A DNA stretch of 64,000 nt. Origin: Exiguobacterium acetylicum DSM 20416. GTDB taxonomy: Bacteria; Bacillota; Bacilli; Exiguobacteriales; Exiguobacteriaceae. The number at the start of each line of letters is the position of its first letter. Position 1 is the stretch's first letter. The DNA lies in the NCBI RefSeq assembly GCF_000702605.1, contig NZ_JNIR01000001.1, positions 1,168,501-1,232,500 of the forward strand. The letters are read 5' to 3'. Shown here piece after piece: positions 50,794 through 60,175 of the stretch. The translations under genes and the position numbers were made by a program. Under the pieces are notes generated by a model, which was not told where the DNA came from, did no database searches, and saw nothing but the letters and a program-made list of their open reading frames with translations.

Positions 50794-51461
50794 TGGATCA
50801 CTACTTTATAACCGAGTCCCCAGACCGTCTCGATCGTAAAATCATCATAAGTGCTGAACTTGTCACGCAACCGCTTGATGTGGACATCGACCGTCCGACT
50901 GTCGGTCTCGACATCATATCCCCAAATCTCGTCCATCAACTGCTGACGTGTAAAAATCTGCTTCGGATGTGCCAACAAGCGATAGAGCAGTTGAAACTCC
51001 TTCTGTGGTAACGGTATCTCACCATGAGGCGTTACGACCGTCGCGTCCGTCATCCGTAGTTGCAGGGCACCCACGATTAATTCTTGCGCTGCTACGATCT
51101 TTGACCGGCGTAACAACGCTCGGATCCGCAGTAACAGTTCGTCCAAATCAACCGGCTTGACCATATAATCATCGGCACCGGTCGTGAACCCGGCTTCCTT
51201 ATCCTGAAAGGAATCCAGCACCGTCAACATCAAGACAGGTTGTTCGTATCCTGATTCACGCAGCAGCTCAACCAGTTCGATCCCTGAAACGTGCGGCATC
51301 ATCACATCCGTCACGACGAGATCGACGTGTTGTTGATCCAGTTGGTCGAGTGCGTCTTTCCCGTCTCTCGATTCAATCACCGTAAAGCCGGCGGACCGGA
51401 GTGTCTCGCCTAATAGTAGACGGACATTCCGGTCATCTTCGGCAATCAAAATCGTTACCAT
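50790..51461 (-). CDS. OmpR-family response regulator
   Basis: A 223-residue regulator. The receiver domain has the acidic pair EDD at the N-terminus, the phosphoacceptor Asp in LVVTDVMMPH (about 53) and the conserved Lys in YMVKPVDL. The C-terminal winged-helix DNA-binding domain ends in VWGLGYKVV. The ATG is preceded by AAGGAGGAGGACG. It lies immediately before its kinase and 16 bp after the exporter permease gene, so the five genes may be one transcript from 54154. Confidence 0.92.
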   Translation of the reverse strand: MVTILIAEDDRNVRLLLGETLRSAGFTVIESRDGKDALDQLDQQHVDLVVTDVMMPHVSGIELVELLRESGYEQPVLMLTVLDSFQDKEAGFTTGADDYMVKPVDLDELLLRIRALLRRSKIVAAQELIVGALQLRMTDATVVTPHGEIPLPQKEFQLLYRLLAHPKQIFTRQQLMDEIWGYDVETDSRTVDVHIKRLRDKFSTYDDFTIETVWGLGYKVVIQ

Positions 51462-51477
51462 CGTCCTCCTCCTTCAC

Positions 51478-52623
51478 TTAAACATTTCGTAAGGCTTCAA
51501 TCGGATTCAAACGGGATGCCTTTCGCGCCGGCATGTAACCGAACAAGACGCCGACACCGATCGAGAATCCGGCGGCAAGCAGAATCGTGCTCACGGAGAG
51601 TGTGAACGGTGTACTAATCATCAAACTGACGCCAAATGCGAGCATCGCTCCGACAAGAATCCCGATCAGCCCACCTATCAAGGACAGCAAGATCGATTCC
51701 AAGAGGAACTGAAGGCGGATCGTACGTGGTTTCGCACCGAGTGCTTTTCGTAAGCCAATCTCCGTCGTCCGTTCCGTGACCGAGACGAGCATCATGTTCA
51801 TGATGCCGATTCCGCCGACGATCAAGGAAATCGACGCAATACCCGTCAACAGGAGCGAGAGCATCGTATTGATTTGGTCAATCGAATCGAGTGCTTCATC
51901 CAAGCTGACGACGTCATACGTATCGTCGCGTCCGTTATAGAACTGATACAGCTTTGCCGAGACATCCCGTTTGACGGTCGCGACGTCTGCTGCGTCCGTC
52001 TTGAAGATATCCACTTGCTTAACGGCTGTCACCCCAAGCGTCCGCAATGCCGTCGTATAGGGAATGACGATTTGATCGCCATCTGCGTTACTGACACCGA
52101 CGATCCGGTAATCGAGTCCATCGAGCTTGATCGTCTCCCCAATCGCGACCTGACCCGGATAGAGCGTCCGGGCGACGGACGGACTGACGACGGCGACATG
52201 CGACTGTTGTTTCACATCACTGATGACGATACCACGTCCTTGCGGGACATCTTCTGATTCCCGGTAATAGATGTGGTTTCGTCCTTCGATCGTCACCTGG
52301 TCGAGCGTGTGATTTTCGAAACGGACGTCCCGAACCGTCGAAACGGTCGGTGAGACACCGCGTGTTCCTTTAATCGTGTTTAACTCTTCCAGTTGTGCAG
52401 GTGATAATCCTTCTTTCAACGGCGTCTCTGTCGTTTGGACCGTTAATTTATTGGCACCGAACGACGCGACCTCTTCATTGATTGAGGCCGTCGCGCCGTT
52501 GACGATTGAAATCAAGGCGATGATCGACGCGACACCGATGATGACACCAAGCGTCGTCAAGAACGACCGCATCTTATGATGCCAGATATTCGACCATGCC
52601 ATCCGTAACGTTTCGCGAATCAT
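51478..52623 (-). CDS. MacB/YknZ-like ABC exporter permease
   Basis: A 381-residue permease with an N-terminal helix (about 20-42), a large periplasmic-type domain (about 45-245) and three C-terminal helices around FtsX-type GIGIMNMMLVSVTERTTEIGLRKALGAK. This is the MacB architecture, used in Bacillota to pump peptides or toxins. Its start overlaps the ATPase gene's stop by 4 bp. With the ATPase and adaptor it forms a MacAB-like exporter. Confidence 0.88.
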   Translation of the reverse strand: MIRETLRMAWSNIWHHKMRSFLTTLGVIIGVASIIALISIVNGATASINEEVASFGANKLTVQTTETPLKEGLSPAQLEELNTIKGTRGVSPTVSTVRDVRFENHTLDQVTIEGRNHIYYRESEDVPQGRGIVISDVKQQSHVAVVSPSVARTLYPGQVAIGETIKLDGLDYRIVGVSNADGDQIVIPYTTALRTLGVTAVKQVDIFKTDAADVATVKRDVSAKLYQFYNGRDDTYDVVSLDEALDSIDQINTMLSLLLTGIASISLIVGGIGIMNMMLVSVTERTTEIGLRKALGAKPRTIRLQFLLESILLSLIGGLIGILVGAMLAFGVSLMISTPFTLSVSTILLAAGFSIGVGVLFGYMPARKASRLNPIEALRNV

Positions 52624-53297
52624 GTCGTCACCTCCGTCACCTGACCATCCTCGATCCGGATAATCCGGCGGGCTTGCTTAGCAATATTGACATCGTGTGT
52701 AATCATGATGATCGTCTTCCCTTCCTCCGAGAGGCTCTCGAACAACTCCATGATTTGTTTCCCTGTCTTTTGATCGAGCGCTCCGGTCGGCTCATCGGCG
52801 AGTAAGATCGTCGGTCGCGTCACGAGCGCCCGTGCGATCGCAACCCGTTGTTGTTGACCACCGGACAGTTGACTCGGTAAGGCATCGGCTTTATCTGTCA
52901 ATCCGACACGTTCCAAGATTTCAAGCGAGCGCGCGCGGCGCTCTTTGCGCGAGACGCCGGCATAGATGAGCGGTAATTCAACGTTTTGTAAGACGCTCAT
53001 GCGCGGCAGCAACTGGAACTGTTGAAAGATGAAGCCAATCTCTTCATTGCGAATCGTCGCTAGCTGATCCTCGGATAGATCGTGGACGAGCTGCTCCTGC
53101 AAGCGATAGACGCCGTTTGAAGCGACATCGAGGCATCCGATGATATTCATCAGCGTTGATTTTCCTGAACCCGAAGGTCCGAGGATCGTCACATATTCAC
53201 CAGCCTCGATCGTCAGCGATACTCGATTGAGGACGATGTGACGATTGGTTCCATCGCCGTAAGTTTTTTGGATTTCTTGCAAGTCAACGACCGGCAT
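52620..53297 (-). CDS. MacB/YknY-like ABC exporter ATPase
   Basis: An ATPase of 225 residues with Walker A GPSGSGKST, FIFQQFQLLPRM, signature LSGGQQQRV, Walker B ILLADEPTGALD and ITHD. It energises the neighbouring permease. Its ATG overlaps the adaptor gene's stop (TGATG-like), and it overlaps the permease by 4 bp. Confidence 0.9.
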   Translation of the reverse strand: MPVVDLQEIQKTYGDGTNRHIVLNRVSLTIEAGEYVTILGPSGSGKSTLMNIIGCLDVASNGVYRLQEQLVHDLSEDQLATIRNEEIGFIFQQFQLLPRMSVLQNVELPLIYAGVSRKERRARSLEILERVGLTDKADALPSQLSGGQQQRVAIARALVTRPTILLADEPTGALDQKTGKQIMELFESLSEEGKTIIMITHDVNIAKQARRIIRIEDGQVTEVTT

Positions 53298-54154
53298 CAG
53301 GACGCACCTCCTGGTGGAGTCGGAAGAAGACCAGAACCACCGTCATCACTCGGCAGGAAGACTTCGTCTCCGGCAGACAATCCGTCCTTGATTTCAATAT
53401 CTTGTCCGTCCGTCACGCCCGTCTCGATGTATTGACGAGTCGTTTCCCCGTCTTTTTTCACATACACATACGGACGATCCGACTTCGAATACGAAATGAC
53501 ATCGAGCGATAAGACAGGTACATCTTGTGCGAGTTGATACGGTAAACGTCCCTCGACCGTCATGCCGGGTAACCAGTTTGAAGAGCTCGGTACCGACACT
53601 TTTGCATTGAAATACGTACTCCCATTTTCCGTCACAGCTTCCGGACTAATCGATTCGACCTTTCCTTTGATGGTCTTATCAGATGCATCCGTCTGTAGTT
53701 CAATCGTATCTTCAACTTCAATCCGTTCGATATCTTGTTCATCAATTTTCAGACGAGCGATCAACGCTTTGTTGTCTGCAACAACGAAAAGGACGGTATT
53801 CGGGGCATACGCTTCGCCTTCCGTGACGTCAAGACGAACGAGTTGTCCGGAGCGTGGTGCCTTGAAATCTTCTCCTCCTTCGACGCTGATGATCGTTTGA
53901 CCCGACTTGACGGTATCCCCTTCTTCAAATCGAACGTCAGTGACACGGACATCACGATCACTGATGACCGTCTGTCGATCTTTCGCTTCAAGCGTGCCTG
54001 AGAAGTAGAAGAATGTTTGTAATGTTTTCGACTCGACGACCTCCTTCGTTTCTTGTGCCTCTCCTCGTCCTAAAAAGAGCGTGGAACCGATTAATAGGAG
54101 TACCAGGATGACCCCTCCACTGATCCATAACCATTTCTTGCGTGTTCGTTTCAT
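53297..54154 (-). CDS. HlyD/MacA-like periplasmic adaptor subunit of an efflux pump
   Basis: A 285-residue membrane-fusion-type protein with an N-terminal membrane anchor (about 8-28), a lipoyl/barrel-sandwich pair (VRFEEGDTVKSGQTIISVEG and FKAPRSGQLVRLDVTEGE) and a beta-barrel/MP domain (about 140-260). The helical hairpin is very short, as in YknX-type proteins of Bacillota. It is the first gene of the exporter operon that ends with the two-component system. Confidence 0.87.
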   Translation of the reverse strand: MKRTRKKWLWISGGVILVLLLIGSTLFLGRGEAQETKEVVESKTLQTFFYFSGTLEAKDRQTVISDRDVRVTDVRFEEGDTVKSGQTIISVEGGEDFKAPRSGQLVRLDVTEGEAYAPNTVLFVVADNKALIARLKIDEQDIERIEVEDTIELQTDASDKTIKGKVESISPEAVTENGSTYFNAKVSVPSSSNWLPGMTVEGRLPYQLAQDVPVLSLDVISYSKSDRPYVYVKKDGETTRQYIETGVTDGQDIEIKDGLSAGDEVFLPSDDGGSGLLPTPPGGAS

Positions 54155-54322
54155 GTTAAATGCCTCCCTTGATTGGTATTAATCCGATCATAAGGAGAAG
54201 TTATGAACCAACTATGAATAAATGTTAAAAAAGTGGTTGGATCAGAAATAAAAACGCAATAGACAAAATTTTCTAAAAATAATACACTGAACATAACCAA
54301 ATTATGTAAAAGGAGTGGTCAT

Positions 54323-55018
54323 ATGGATATTACCTTTCAAGATATTTCGCATACATTCGAACGAAGCGGTGTCCGGACCGATGTCTTGCATCAACTAAAC
54401 GGTCAGTTTTCGCATAGTGAGGTAACGGCACTCGTCGGTCCATCCGGGTCTGGAAAATCAACGTTCCTGAGTCTCCTTGGTTCGCTTGATCGCCCGACGT
54501 CCGGGCAGATTCTTTATGACGGGCAGGATATCACGTCTTGGAAGAACAAACGGTTATCGCAATTCCGCTCGCAAGAGATCGGCTTCATCTTCCAGCAGTT
54601 TCACTTATTACCGGCACTGACGGTATCTGAGAACTTAAAGGTCGCCTTGTTAAAGCAAAAGACATCCTTCAATCAAGAGGAGCGGATTCTCGAGTTACTC
54701 GAACGGGTTGGACTCGACGACAAACGGAATGCTTTACCTGCTCAATTATCCGGTGGTCAACAACAACGGGTCGCGATCGCCCGTGCCCTGCTTCATCATC
54801 CACAATGGATTCTTGCGGACGAACCAACCGGTAATCTCGATTCCGTGACCGGTGATGCAATTTTTGAGTTGTTACTAGAGCTCCATCGTGAAGCCAAGTG
54901 TGGCGTTTTATTTGTCACACACGATTTGGAACTCGCGGAACGTGCTGACCGGATTCTCTTCATGCAGGATGGTCGGATCGTCGAAGACCGCCGAAAGCGC
55001 ACGGTGCAAAGTGTCTAA
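54323..55018 (+). CDS. MacB/LolD-type ABC transporter ATPase
   Basis: An ATPase of 231 residues: Walker A GPSGSGKST, GFIFQQFHLLPALTV, signature LSGGQQQRV, Walker B WILADEPTGNLD and VTHD. It is divergent from the MacAB-like operon with 168 bp between the start codons; that region is AT-rich with an AAAAGGAGTGGTCAT site before the ATG. It should power the 881-residue permease two genes downstream. Confidence 0.9.
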   Translation: MDITFQDISHTFERSGVRTDVLHQLNGQFSHSEVTALVGPSGSGKSTFLSLLGSLDRPTSGQILYDGQDITSWKNKRLSQFRSQEIGFIFQQFHLLPALTVSENLKVALLKQKTSFNQEERILELLERVGLDDKRNALPAQLSGGQQQRVAIARALLHHPQWILADEPTGNLDSVTGDAIFELLLELHREAKCGVLFVTHDLELAERADRILFMQDGRIVEDRRKRTVQSV

Positions 55019-55045
55019 GTTTCATTCTCTTAGGAGGTGTTCGCG

Positions 55046-55816
55046 TTGCAAACGTTTCGCAGCAAACTGATTGTGAGCTTCATCGGCTCAATTGTCGTTT
55101 TTCTGTTGCTATCGGTATCGACGCAGTCCGCGTATGAAACGTTTCAGAATGCGGACTTCTCGGAACAGGAGACGACGATCGTTCGGGGATGTAATCATAA
55201 CGACTTATCCAATTTATTCTTCACAAAAAACAGTTGTAATTTCGATGACAAAATTGATGAAAAAGAAGACGGCGTCTATCTGGGAACGTCCGATGAAAAA
55301 AGTAAAAATACGGGAGGAACGCCACGCGGTCGAAAAGTAAAGGATCTTCCTCCATTTTCTGTTTTGAATGTTGTAGAAGGCACATCCTCCTCCAATAAAC
55401 TTCTATTCTTCACCGCTGTACTTGTACTCGTTGCTTTCGTAGCATACCGGATTCTTCGTCGTCAGCGACGTTCATCACAATCACGAGAATTTGAAAGTGA
55501 AGCAAACCATTGGGTCCAACCATCTCCTGAAAGTTATGTCCAACAAATAAATCTTCAATCGGTGCTTACTCCGCCTGAAGAATCATTGCGTCTGATGCTA
55601 TTTGATTTTAATCAACGCTTACCACGTGCCCTCAGACGGCGAAGCCATGAATCATTGACAGACTGGACAGAGCGCATTCATCTGGTGACGCCACTCTCCC
55701 CTTATTTCGTCACTCGCTACGCGGCGCAAGCAGAAATAGAAGCACTCGATGCACAAGCGATTCACCATTTTGAACAAGATCTTACGCGTTATTTAAAGAC
55801 GCAGCTCTCCCAATAA
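55046..55816 (+). CDS. Membrane protein with a C-terminal DUF4129-like domain
   Basis: A protein of about 256 residues with an N-terminal helix (about 8-25), an extracytoplasmic part (about 26-110, low GC, poorly conserved look), a second helix (about 118-135) and a cytoplasmic domain that resembles the DUF4129 tail of protein-glutamine gamma-glutamyltransferase-like membrane proteins (about 195-245: PRALRRRSHESLTDWTERI). The TTG at 55046 follows AGGAGG at 8 bases. Sitting between ATPase and permease, it probably belongs to this ABC system. Confidence 0.65.
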   Translation: MQTFRSKLIVSFIGSIVVFLLLSVSTQSAYETFQNADFSEQETTIVRGCNHNDLSNLFFTKNSCNFDDKIDEKEDGVYLGTSDEKSKNTGGTPRGRKVKDLPPFSVLNVVEGTSSSNKLLFFTAVLVLVAFVAYRILRRQRRSSQSREFESEANHWVQPSPESYVQQINLQSVLTPPEESLRLMLFDFNQRLPRALRRRSHESLTDWTERIHLVTPLSPYFVTRYAAQAEIEALDAQAIHHFEQDLTRYLKTQLSQ

Positions 55817-55835
55817 CATACAAAGGAGACTACAT

Positions 55836-58481
55836 ATGCTTCGTTTCGTCATCAATCACTGGCGTCGGCAGCGCGGAAAATTCATCCTGACGCTCGTCGG
55901 TGCGCTCATCATTAGTGCTGGACTCAGTTTGATGTTCAACCTCACCGACTCCAGTAAAGGGACGGTCGAACAAACATTACAAAAGAAATGGTCGTCTGCG
56001 TACGACATCGTCGTACGACCGAAGGCAAGTCAGCTTGCAAGTGAGTCGAATGATTTACTTGAACCGAACTATTTGAATGGAATCGATGGTGGAATTTCCT
56101 TCAAACAATACGAAACCATCAAGAAAATGCAGGACATTGAAATTGCTGCACCCGTCGCCGTGATGGGTTATGTCAAACTTGGCTTACGCGTTGATGAGCA
56201 ATGGGACGTTCCCAATAAACCTGGCTTTTACCGTTTGAGAGAAACGCTGACATCACCTAATGGTTTCGGGAAAAAAATCCTAAGCGACGAAGCCGTTTAT
56301 AGTTTCAATGGCAATAAAAACGCACGTATTGCTGATATACCAGGAGTCTTTACAACTAAGTCTACGTCGCGAATCATCTATCCTCGAACATTCAGCTTGC
56401 TTGTAGCAATTGATCCTGAAGCTGAAGCCAAGTTAGTGGCTCTTGACCGTAGCATCATTCCTTCAAAAGGAAATAGTCGCTATTTTACTAAAAATGATAA
56501 AGCTACCGAAAAAGCGAATTCAAATACCATTCCCATTCTTTTAAATCCAAATTCATTTAATCAAGGGACTTTTCAGTATTCAATCGAACGACTAGATGTT
56601 CCATTCGATACACAAAAACAACAAAATACATTTTTTTCAAAGATTCCAAAGGATTTTACACCTGCGTTTGAGATGTTGAATGAGATTCCAAGTAAAACAA
56701 TCAAAAAATTTAAGATCTCTTCAAAAGATGTTGAGCAAAAATTTTTTAGCACTTTAACGAATACTCCAACCAAAAATACTCAATCATCACGATTAGATGA
56801 TGCAACGATTTCTGATTACTTACAACTCGAAATCACGACTGGACCGCTAACGTACCAATCTGAAAAAAGTCCGTTTGCCGCGCGTTGGTCAAATGCCTAC
56901 CAAGTTGAGAGTCAGAAAATTCAAGTCACGAATCCATTTTTAAAGGATACGAACGCTTTACCTAAAACCGGATATCGTTCCACGCATTCGTTAGAAAAAA
57001 AAGTAAAAGACACTATGGGTAGCGGGAATGATATTTATTATTCTCCCGGCTTTTCAATGAATGTCATCGGACTTTATGATCCTAACAAAATTCGTGTATC
57101 AAAAGATCCACTTAACGAGTTACCGATGGAGACATATCGCCCTTCTTCAGCTGATCTGGTCTTAGATGCAAATAGAAAACCAATCAATCCAGCTAAATCT
57201 ATCAATACTTCAGGCGACCCAGTCGGATTACTGACTAACTCACCGAATATGTTGACGACTCTAGACAGTGCACAGCAATATCGAGGCAACAAATCGATCT
57301 CATCGATTCGTCTAAAAATCAAAGGTGGCGAAACACTCAACGAAAAGTCAGATCAGCTCTTACAACAAATCAAAGCAACCATCGAGAGAGATCCTGCTCT
57401 TGTCGCTACGATCACTAAGGGCTCTTCCCCGCAACCCGTCGTCACGAAAGTCGTCGAACAAGGCAAAACACTCGGTTGGATCGAACAACCATGGGTTCAT
57501 ATCGGTGCTGCGATGACGATTTTCCGCGAGACGAGCGTCGGGTTCTCCGGTGTCATCTTCGCAATGCTCGCCGTCGCCATCGTCTATGTCCTCGCGACGA
57601 GTTATGTTTCGATGCTCGCGCGCAGAAAAGAATTCGCTGTTTTACTCGCACTCGGCTGGCGGACGAAGGACCTCTACAAAATCGTCTTGATCGAGGCAGC
57701 GATCCTCGCTGGATTCGTCTCTACGGTTGCCTTAATTGTCGAAGGGACCTTCTCGTATGTCCGTAACGAAGCGATGAACGGCTGGAGTCTTCTTTGGATC
57801 GCGCTGTTCAGTCTCGTCATTTACCTGGCTGGTGCGACGTGGTCAGCGTGGACGATTCGTCGCATCTCACCGTACGAAGCGATTAAGACCGGTGAATACG
57901 CGAAAGCAGCTCGTGTCGGACTGAAGCTTCGTTCGACCGCGACACTCGCACTAAAAGAACTAATCGGGAAATGGAAGCGGAACAGTTTGTCGGTCCTCTC
58001 GATTGCTCTACCGACGGCGCTCTTGACGTTCTTCCTGTTCGTGACGTTCCATTTACAGGGTGTTCTTTACACTTCGTGGCTCGGTCAGTTCGTTGCCCTG
58101 CAAGTCGGACCAATGCATTACGTGACGATGGGTGTTGCGATCACGATCGCTATCTTAACGACTGGTGAGATCATGTGGCAAAACGTCACCGATCGTAGGG
58201 CATCGCTCGCCGTCCTAAAAGCACTCGGCTGGACGAACGGCGCAATCCGACAGTTGATTGTCCTTGAAGGCTTCCTCGTCGGTCTCATCTCCGGAGTCAT
58301 TGGACTGATTGTCGCCTACTCGACGATTTACGTTCTATACGATCTTGTTCCCTGGAATGAGCCGTTGTTGATTGGCGTATCGCTCGCCCTACCGATTCTG
58401 TTCGGTGTCATTGCAGCCTTCATCCCAGCACAACTGGCAGCACGTGTTCAACCGTATCAAGAACTCAAAGATGCTTCGTAA
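55836..58481 (+). CDS. FtsX-like ABC transporter permease, large
   Basis: An 881-residue permease. The N-terminal helix is at about 15-37, followed by a large extracytoplasmic region (about 40-560) and two FtsX-type membrane blocks: IFAMLAVAIVYVLATSYVSMLARRKEFAVLLALGW near 580-615 (given in pieces) and a second block near 715-860 with RRASLAVLKALGWTNGAIRQLIV. The repeated EFAVLLALGW / SLAVLKALGW elements are the MacB/FtsX coupling motifs. The middle of the extracytoplasmic region is much more AT-rich than the flanks. Substrate unknown. Confidence 0.85.
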   Translation: MLRFVINHWRRQRGKFILTLVGALIISAGLSLMFNLTDSSKGTVEQTLQKKWSSAYDIVVRPKASQLASESNDLLEPNYLNGIDGGISFKQYETIKKMQDIEIAAPVAVMGYVKLGLRVDEQWDVPNKPGFYRLRETLTSPNGFGKKILSDEAVYSFNGNKNARIADIPGVFTTKSTSRIIYPRTFSLLVAIDPEAEAKLVALDRSIIPSKGNSRYFTKNDKATEKANSNTIPILLNPNSFNQGTFQYSIERLDVPFDTQKQQNTFFSKIPKDFTPAFEMLNEIPSKTIKKFKISSKDVEQKFFSTLTNTPTKNTQSSRLDDATISDYLQLEITTGPLTYQSEKSPFAARWSNAYQVESQKIQVTNPFLKDTNALPKTGYRSTHSLEKKVKDTMGSGNDIYYSPGFSMNVIGLYDPNKIRVSKDPLNELPMETYRPSSADLVLDANRKPINPAKSINTSGDPVGLLTNSPNMLTTLDSAQQYRGNKSISSIRLKIKGGETLNEKSDQLLQQIKATIERDPALVATITKGSSPQPVVTKVVEQGKTLGWIEQPWVHIGAAMTIFRETSVGFSGVIFAMLAVAIVYVLATSYVSMLARRKEFAVLLALGWRTKDLYKIVLIEAAILAGFVSTVALIVEGTFSYVRNEAMNGWSLLWIALFSLVIYLAGATWSAWTIRRISPYEAIKTGEYAKAARVGLKLRSTATLALKELIGKWKRNSLSVLSIALPTALLTFFLFVTFHLQGVLYTSWLGQFVALQVGPMHYVTMGVAITIAILTTGEIMWQNVTDRRASLAVLKALGWTNGAIRQLIVLEGFLVGLISGVIGLIVAYSTIYVLYDLVPWNEPLLIGVSLALPILFGVIAAFIPAQLAARVQPYQELKDAS

Positions 58482-58498
58482 ACTAAGGAGTTGTAAAC

Positions 58499-59026
58499 AT
58501 GAATTTTATTCAAGTAATATTTCTTGACCGAGACGGGACGATTGGTGGAGATGCCACCGTCCACTACCCTGGAACGTTTACGTTATTTCCTTACGTTCCT
58601 TCGCTAATCGAACGCTTACGCAATCAAGGGGTTCTACTGATTGCGTTTACGAATCAACCCGGTATCTCAAAAGGATTCGCGCGTGAAAAGGATTTCCGGA
58701 CAGAATTAAAGAACTTCGGCTTTGATGACGTGCTGATTTGTCCGCATGCAGCGGAAGATCGCTGCACTTGTCGCAAACCATCACCAAATTTATTATGGCA
58801 AGCACAAACAAAACACAATCTCCGACTCGAGCAATGTGTCGTCATCGGGGACCGCTGGAGTGATATGGTGGCAGCTGCGCATGCCGGGTGTATCAAAATC
58901 TTAGTCCGAACCGGTGCCGGAGAGTGCTCGATTCGTGATTACGCTGATCGGGTGGAACAAGCAAACGTTGACTACATTGCCGACGACTTGACGGACGCGA
59001 TCGCTTGGCTCGATACGCAAAACTGA
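58499..59026 (+). CDS. HAD-IIIA-type hydrolase
   Basis: A 175-residue HAD phosphatase with nucleophile motif FLDRDGTIGG, FTNQPGISKG, a zinc-binding cysteine loop (CPHAAEDRCTCRKP, about 82-95) and GDRWSDMVAAAHAG. The zinc loop matches GmhB/HisB-type sugar- or histidinol-phosphate phosphatases. It has AAGGAGTTGTAAAC upstream of its ATG and is 17 bp after the permease gene, so it may be in the same operon. No heptose or histidine genes are adjacent. Confidence 0.85.
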   Translation: MNFIQVIFLDRDGTIGGDATVHYPGTFTLFPYVPSLIERLRNQGVLLIAFTNQPGISKGFAREKDFRTELKNFGFDDVLICPHAAEDRCTCRKPSPNLLWQAQTKHNLRLEQCVVIGDRWSDMVAAAHAGCIKILVRTGAGECSIRDYADRVEQANVDYIADDLTDAIAWLDTQN

Positions 59027-59033
59027 ACAAACG

Positions 59034-59072
59034 AAAAGGCGCGACTTCCATTGTGGAAGTCGCGCCTTTTTT
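59034..59072. terminator. Rho-independent terminator after the HAD gene
   Basis: AAAAGGCGCGACTTCCA pairs with TGGAAGTCGCGCCTTTT with a short loop and T-tract. The small minus-strand gene at 59071 also ends here, so it may serve both directions. Confidence 0.9.
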
Positions 59073-59157
59073 ATTTCTTCGAACGTTTCGGCTGAGAAGA
59101 TGCGTAGACACTAACCGCTAACACAAATAAGATTGCAAACCATGTCCAAAATGACAT
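59071..59157 (-). CDS. Very small membrane protein (28 residues)
   Basis: The frame reads MSFWTWFAILFVLAVSVYAS followed by a basic tail (SQPKRSKK). One hydrophobic helix (about 5-19) with positive charges at the C-terminus, so it would be a single-pass protein. AAAAGGAGGCGATGAC precedes the ATG, a perfect ribosome-binding site. A terminator directly follows. Function unknown. Confidence 0.6.
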   Translation of the reverse strand: MSFWTWFAILFVLAVSVYASSQPKRSKK

Positions 59158-59228
59158 GTCATCGCCTCCTTTTGATGATGCGTAGGTACTTTAACTACCT
59201 TCTTGTTATTACCAATAAATCCCTGCAT

Positions 59229-59351
59229 TCATTTGTTAGCGATTTTTCGTAATAGATAGAGCGCGTAGATGATCGATGGAACCACCATCGCCATGAGAAT
59301 GATATGGACGCTTCCGAGTGACACGTTTATAGCTAGATTAAAACCTGACAT
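59229..59351 (-). CDS. Possible small membrane protein (40 residues)
   Basis: An open frame starting MSGFNLAINVSLGSVHIILM and ending LLRKIANK, with one hydrophobic helix (about 12-33) and a basic tail. The ribosome-binding site is weak (AAGTGA), so the start is uncertain; ATGs at codons 20 and 22 are alternatives. It is in the intergenic region 59158-59510, which otherwise contains only AT-rich promoter-like sequence. Confidence 0.4.
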   Translation of the reverse strand: MSGFNLAINVSLGSVHIILMAMVVPSIIYALYLLRKIANK

Positions 59352-59510
59352 GTTGTTTTCACTTATGTTTCAATGCGTCTTATGTTTAATCTACTATAGT
59401 AATGCAATAGTCTAAATTTTCCTGTCTTACAATTATGTAATAATTTTCAATAACCCTTCATTTTTAATAGATTCACGTTACACTGAACGTACGAAACAGA
59501 GGTGAATACG

Positions 59511-60170
59511 TTGCAATTAACATTTGAGTACATGCCTTATTATTACGATGATGATCTTCAGTTGATTCCAAATGATTTTTCAGACCCTGATAATCTGCGC
59601 TTCGTCATCGAACAAGACTACACGTCAGCTTTTAGCATCTTTACGAATCCAGACGATGAATCCTCCTCGTTTGAAAGTTCATTTCTTGAAAAGTGGTTTC
59701 ATCTATTACAAGCTTTCCCACTATTCGTCTGTGTAGAGGTGAATCGTTATGACGAAGAAGAGTTTGAAGCGTTATGTCGCTTTTGTTCAATTACATACAA
59801 CGATTTGACACCACTTGCGGACAAACGTTTCATCGTCGCTGAACTGAAGCATGCCGAAGACTTTCAACGATTGTATTCTTACATCCATCCCCACGCGAGT
59901 TGGAATGATCTCGTTATCTGGTCGACCAAACCAAATGTCTTTCGGATTGAATACCGAACGCACTACCACTCCGAACGACCAGAAAAAACGGTCATTATCT
60001 CCATGCAGGAAAACATGTCCGTCTTTGCGTTCAGCTACGATGCAGATGTCGTGAATGTTGTCTCGAATCAACCGTTTTTTGAGACAGCCGATCACTTATT
60101 CCAAACCTTACCTGACTTCGTCGTTCCGACTTTAGATGACGCTACTGAAGACGTACAAGAAAAGGAGTGA
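59511..60170 (+). CDS. Hypothetical protein, first gene of an unknown tandem locus
   Basis: A protein of about 219 residues, acidic, without signal or membrane segments. Segments such as CVEVNRYDEEEFEALCRFCS and ETADHLFQTLPDFVVPTLDD show no known motif. The TTG at 59511 is the preferred start: AGAGGTG ends 6 bases upstream, and the in-frame GTG at 59502 lies on the ribosome-binding site. The stop is 5 bp from the next gene's start, forming an operon with the two paralogues downstream. Confidence 0.6.
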   Translation: MQLTFEYMPYYYDDDLQLIPNDFSDPDNLRFVIEQDYTSAFSIFTNPDDESSSFESSFLEKWFHLLQAFPLFVCVEVNRYDEEEFEALCRFCSITYNDLTPLADKRFIVAELKHAEDFQRLYSYIHPHASWNDLVIWSTKPNVFRIEYRTHYHSERPEKTVIISMQENMSVFAFSYDADVVNVVSNQPFFETADHLFQTLPDFVVPTLDDATEDVQEKE

Positions 60171-60175
60171 ATCCC

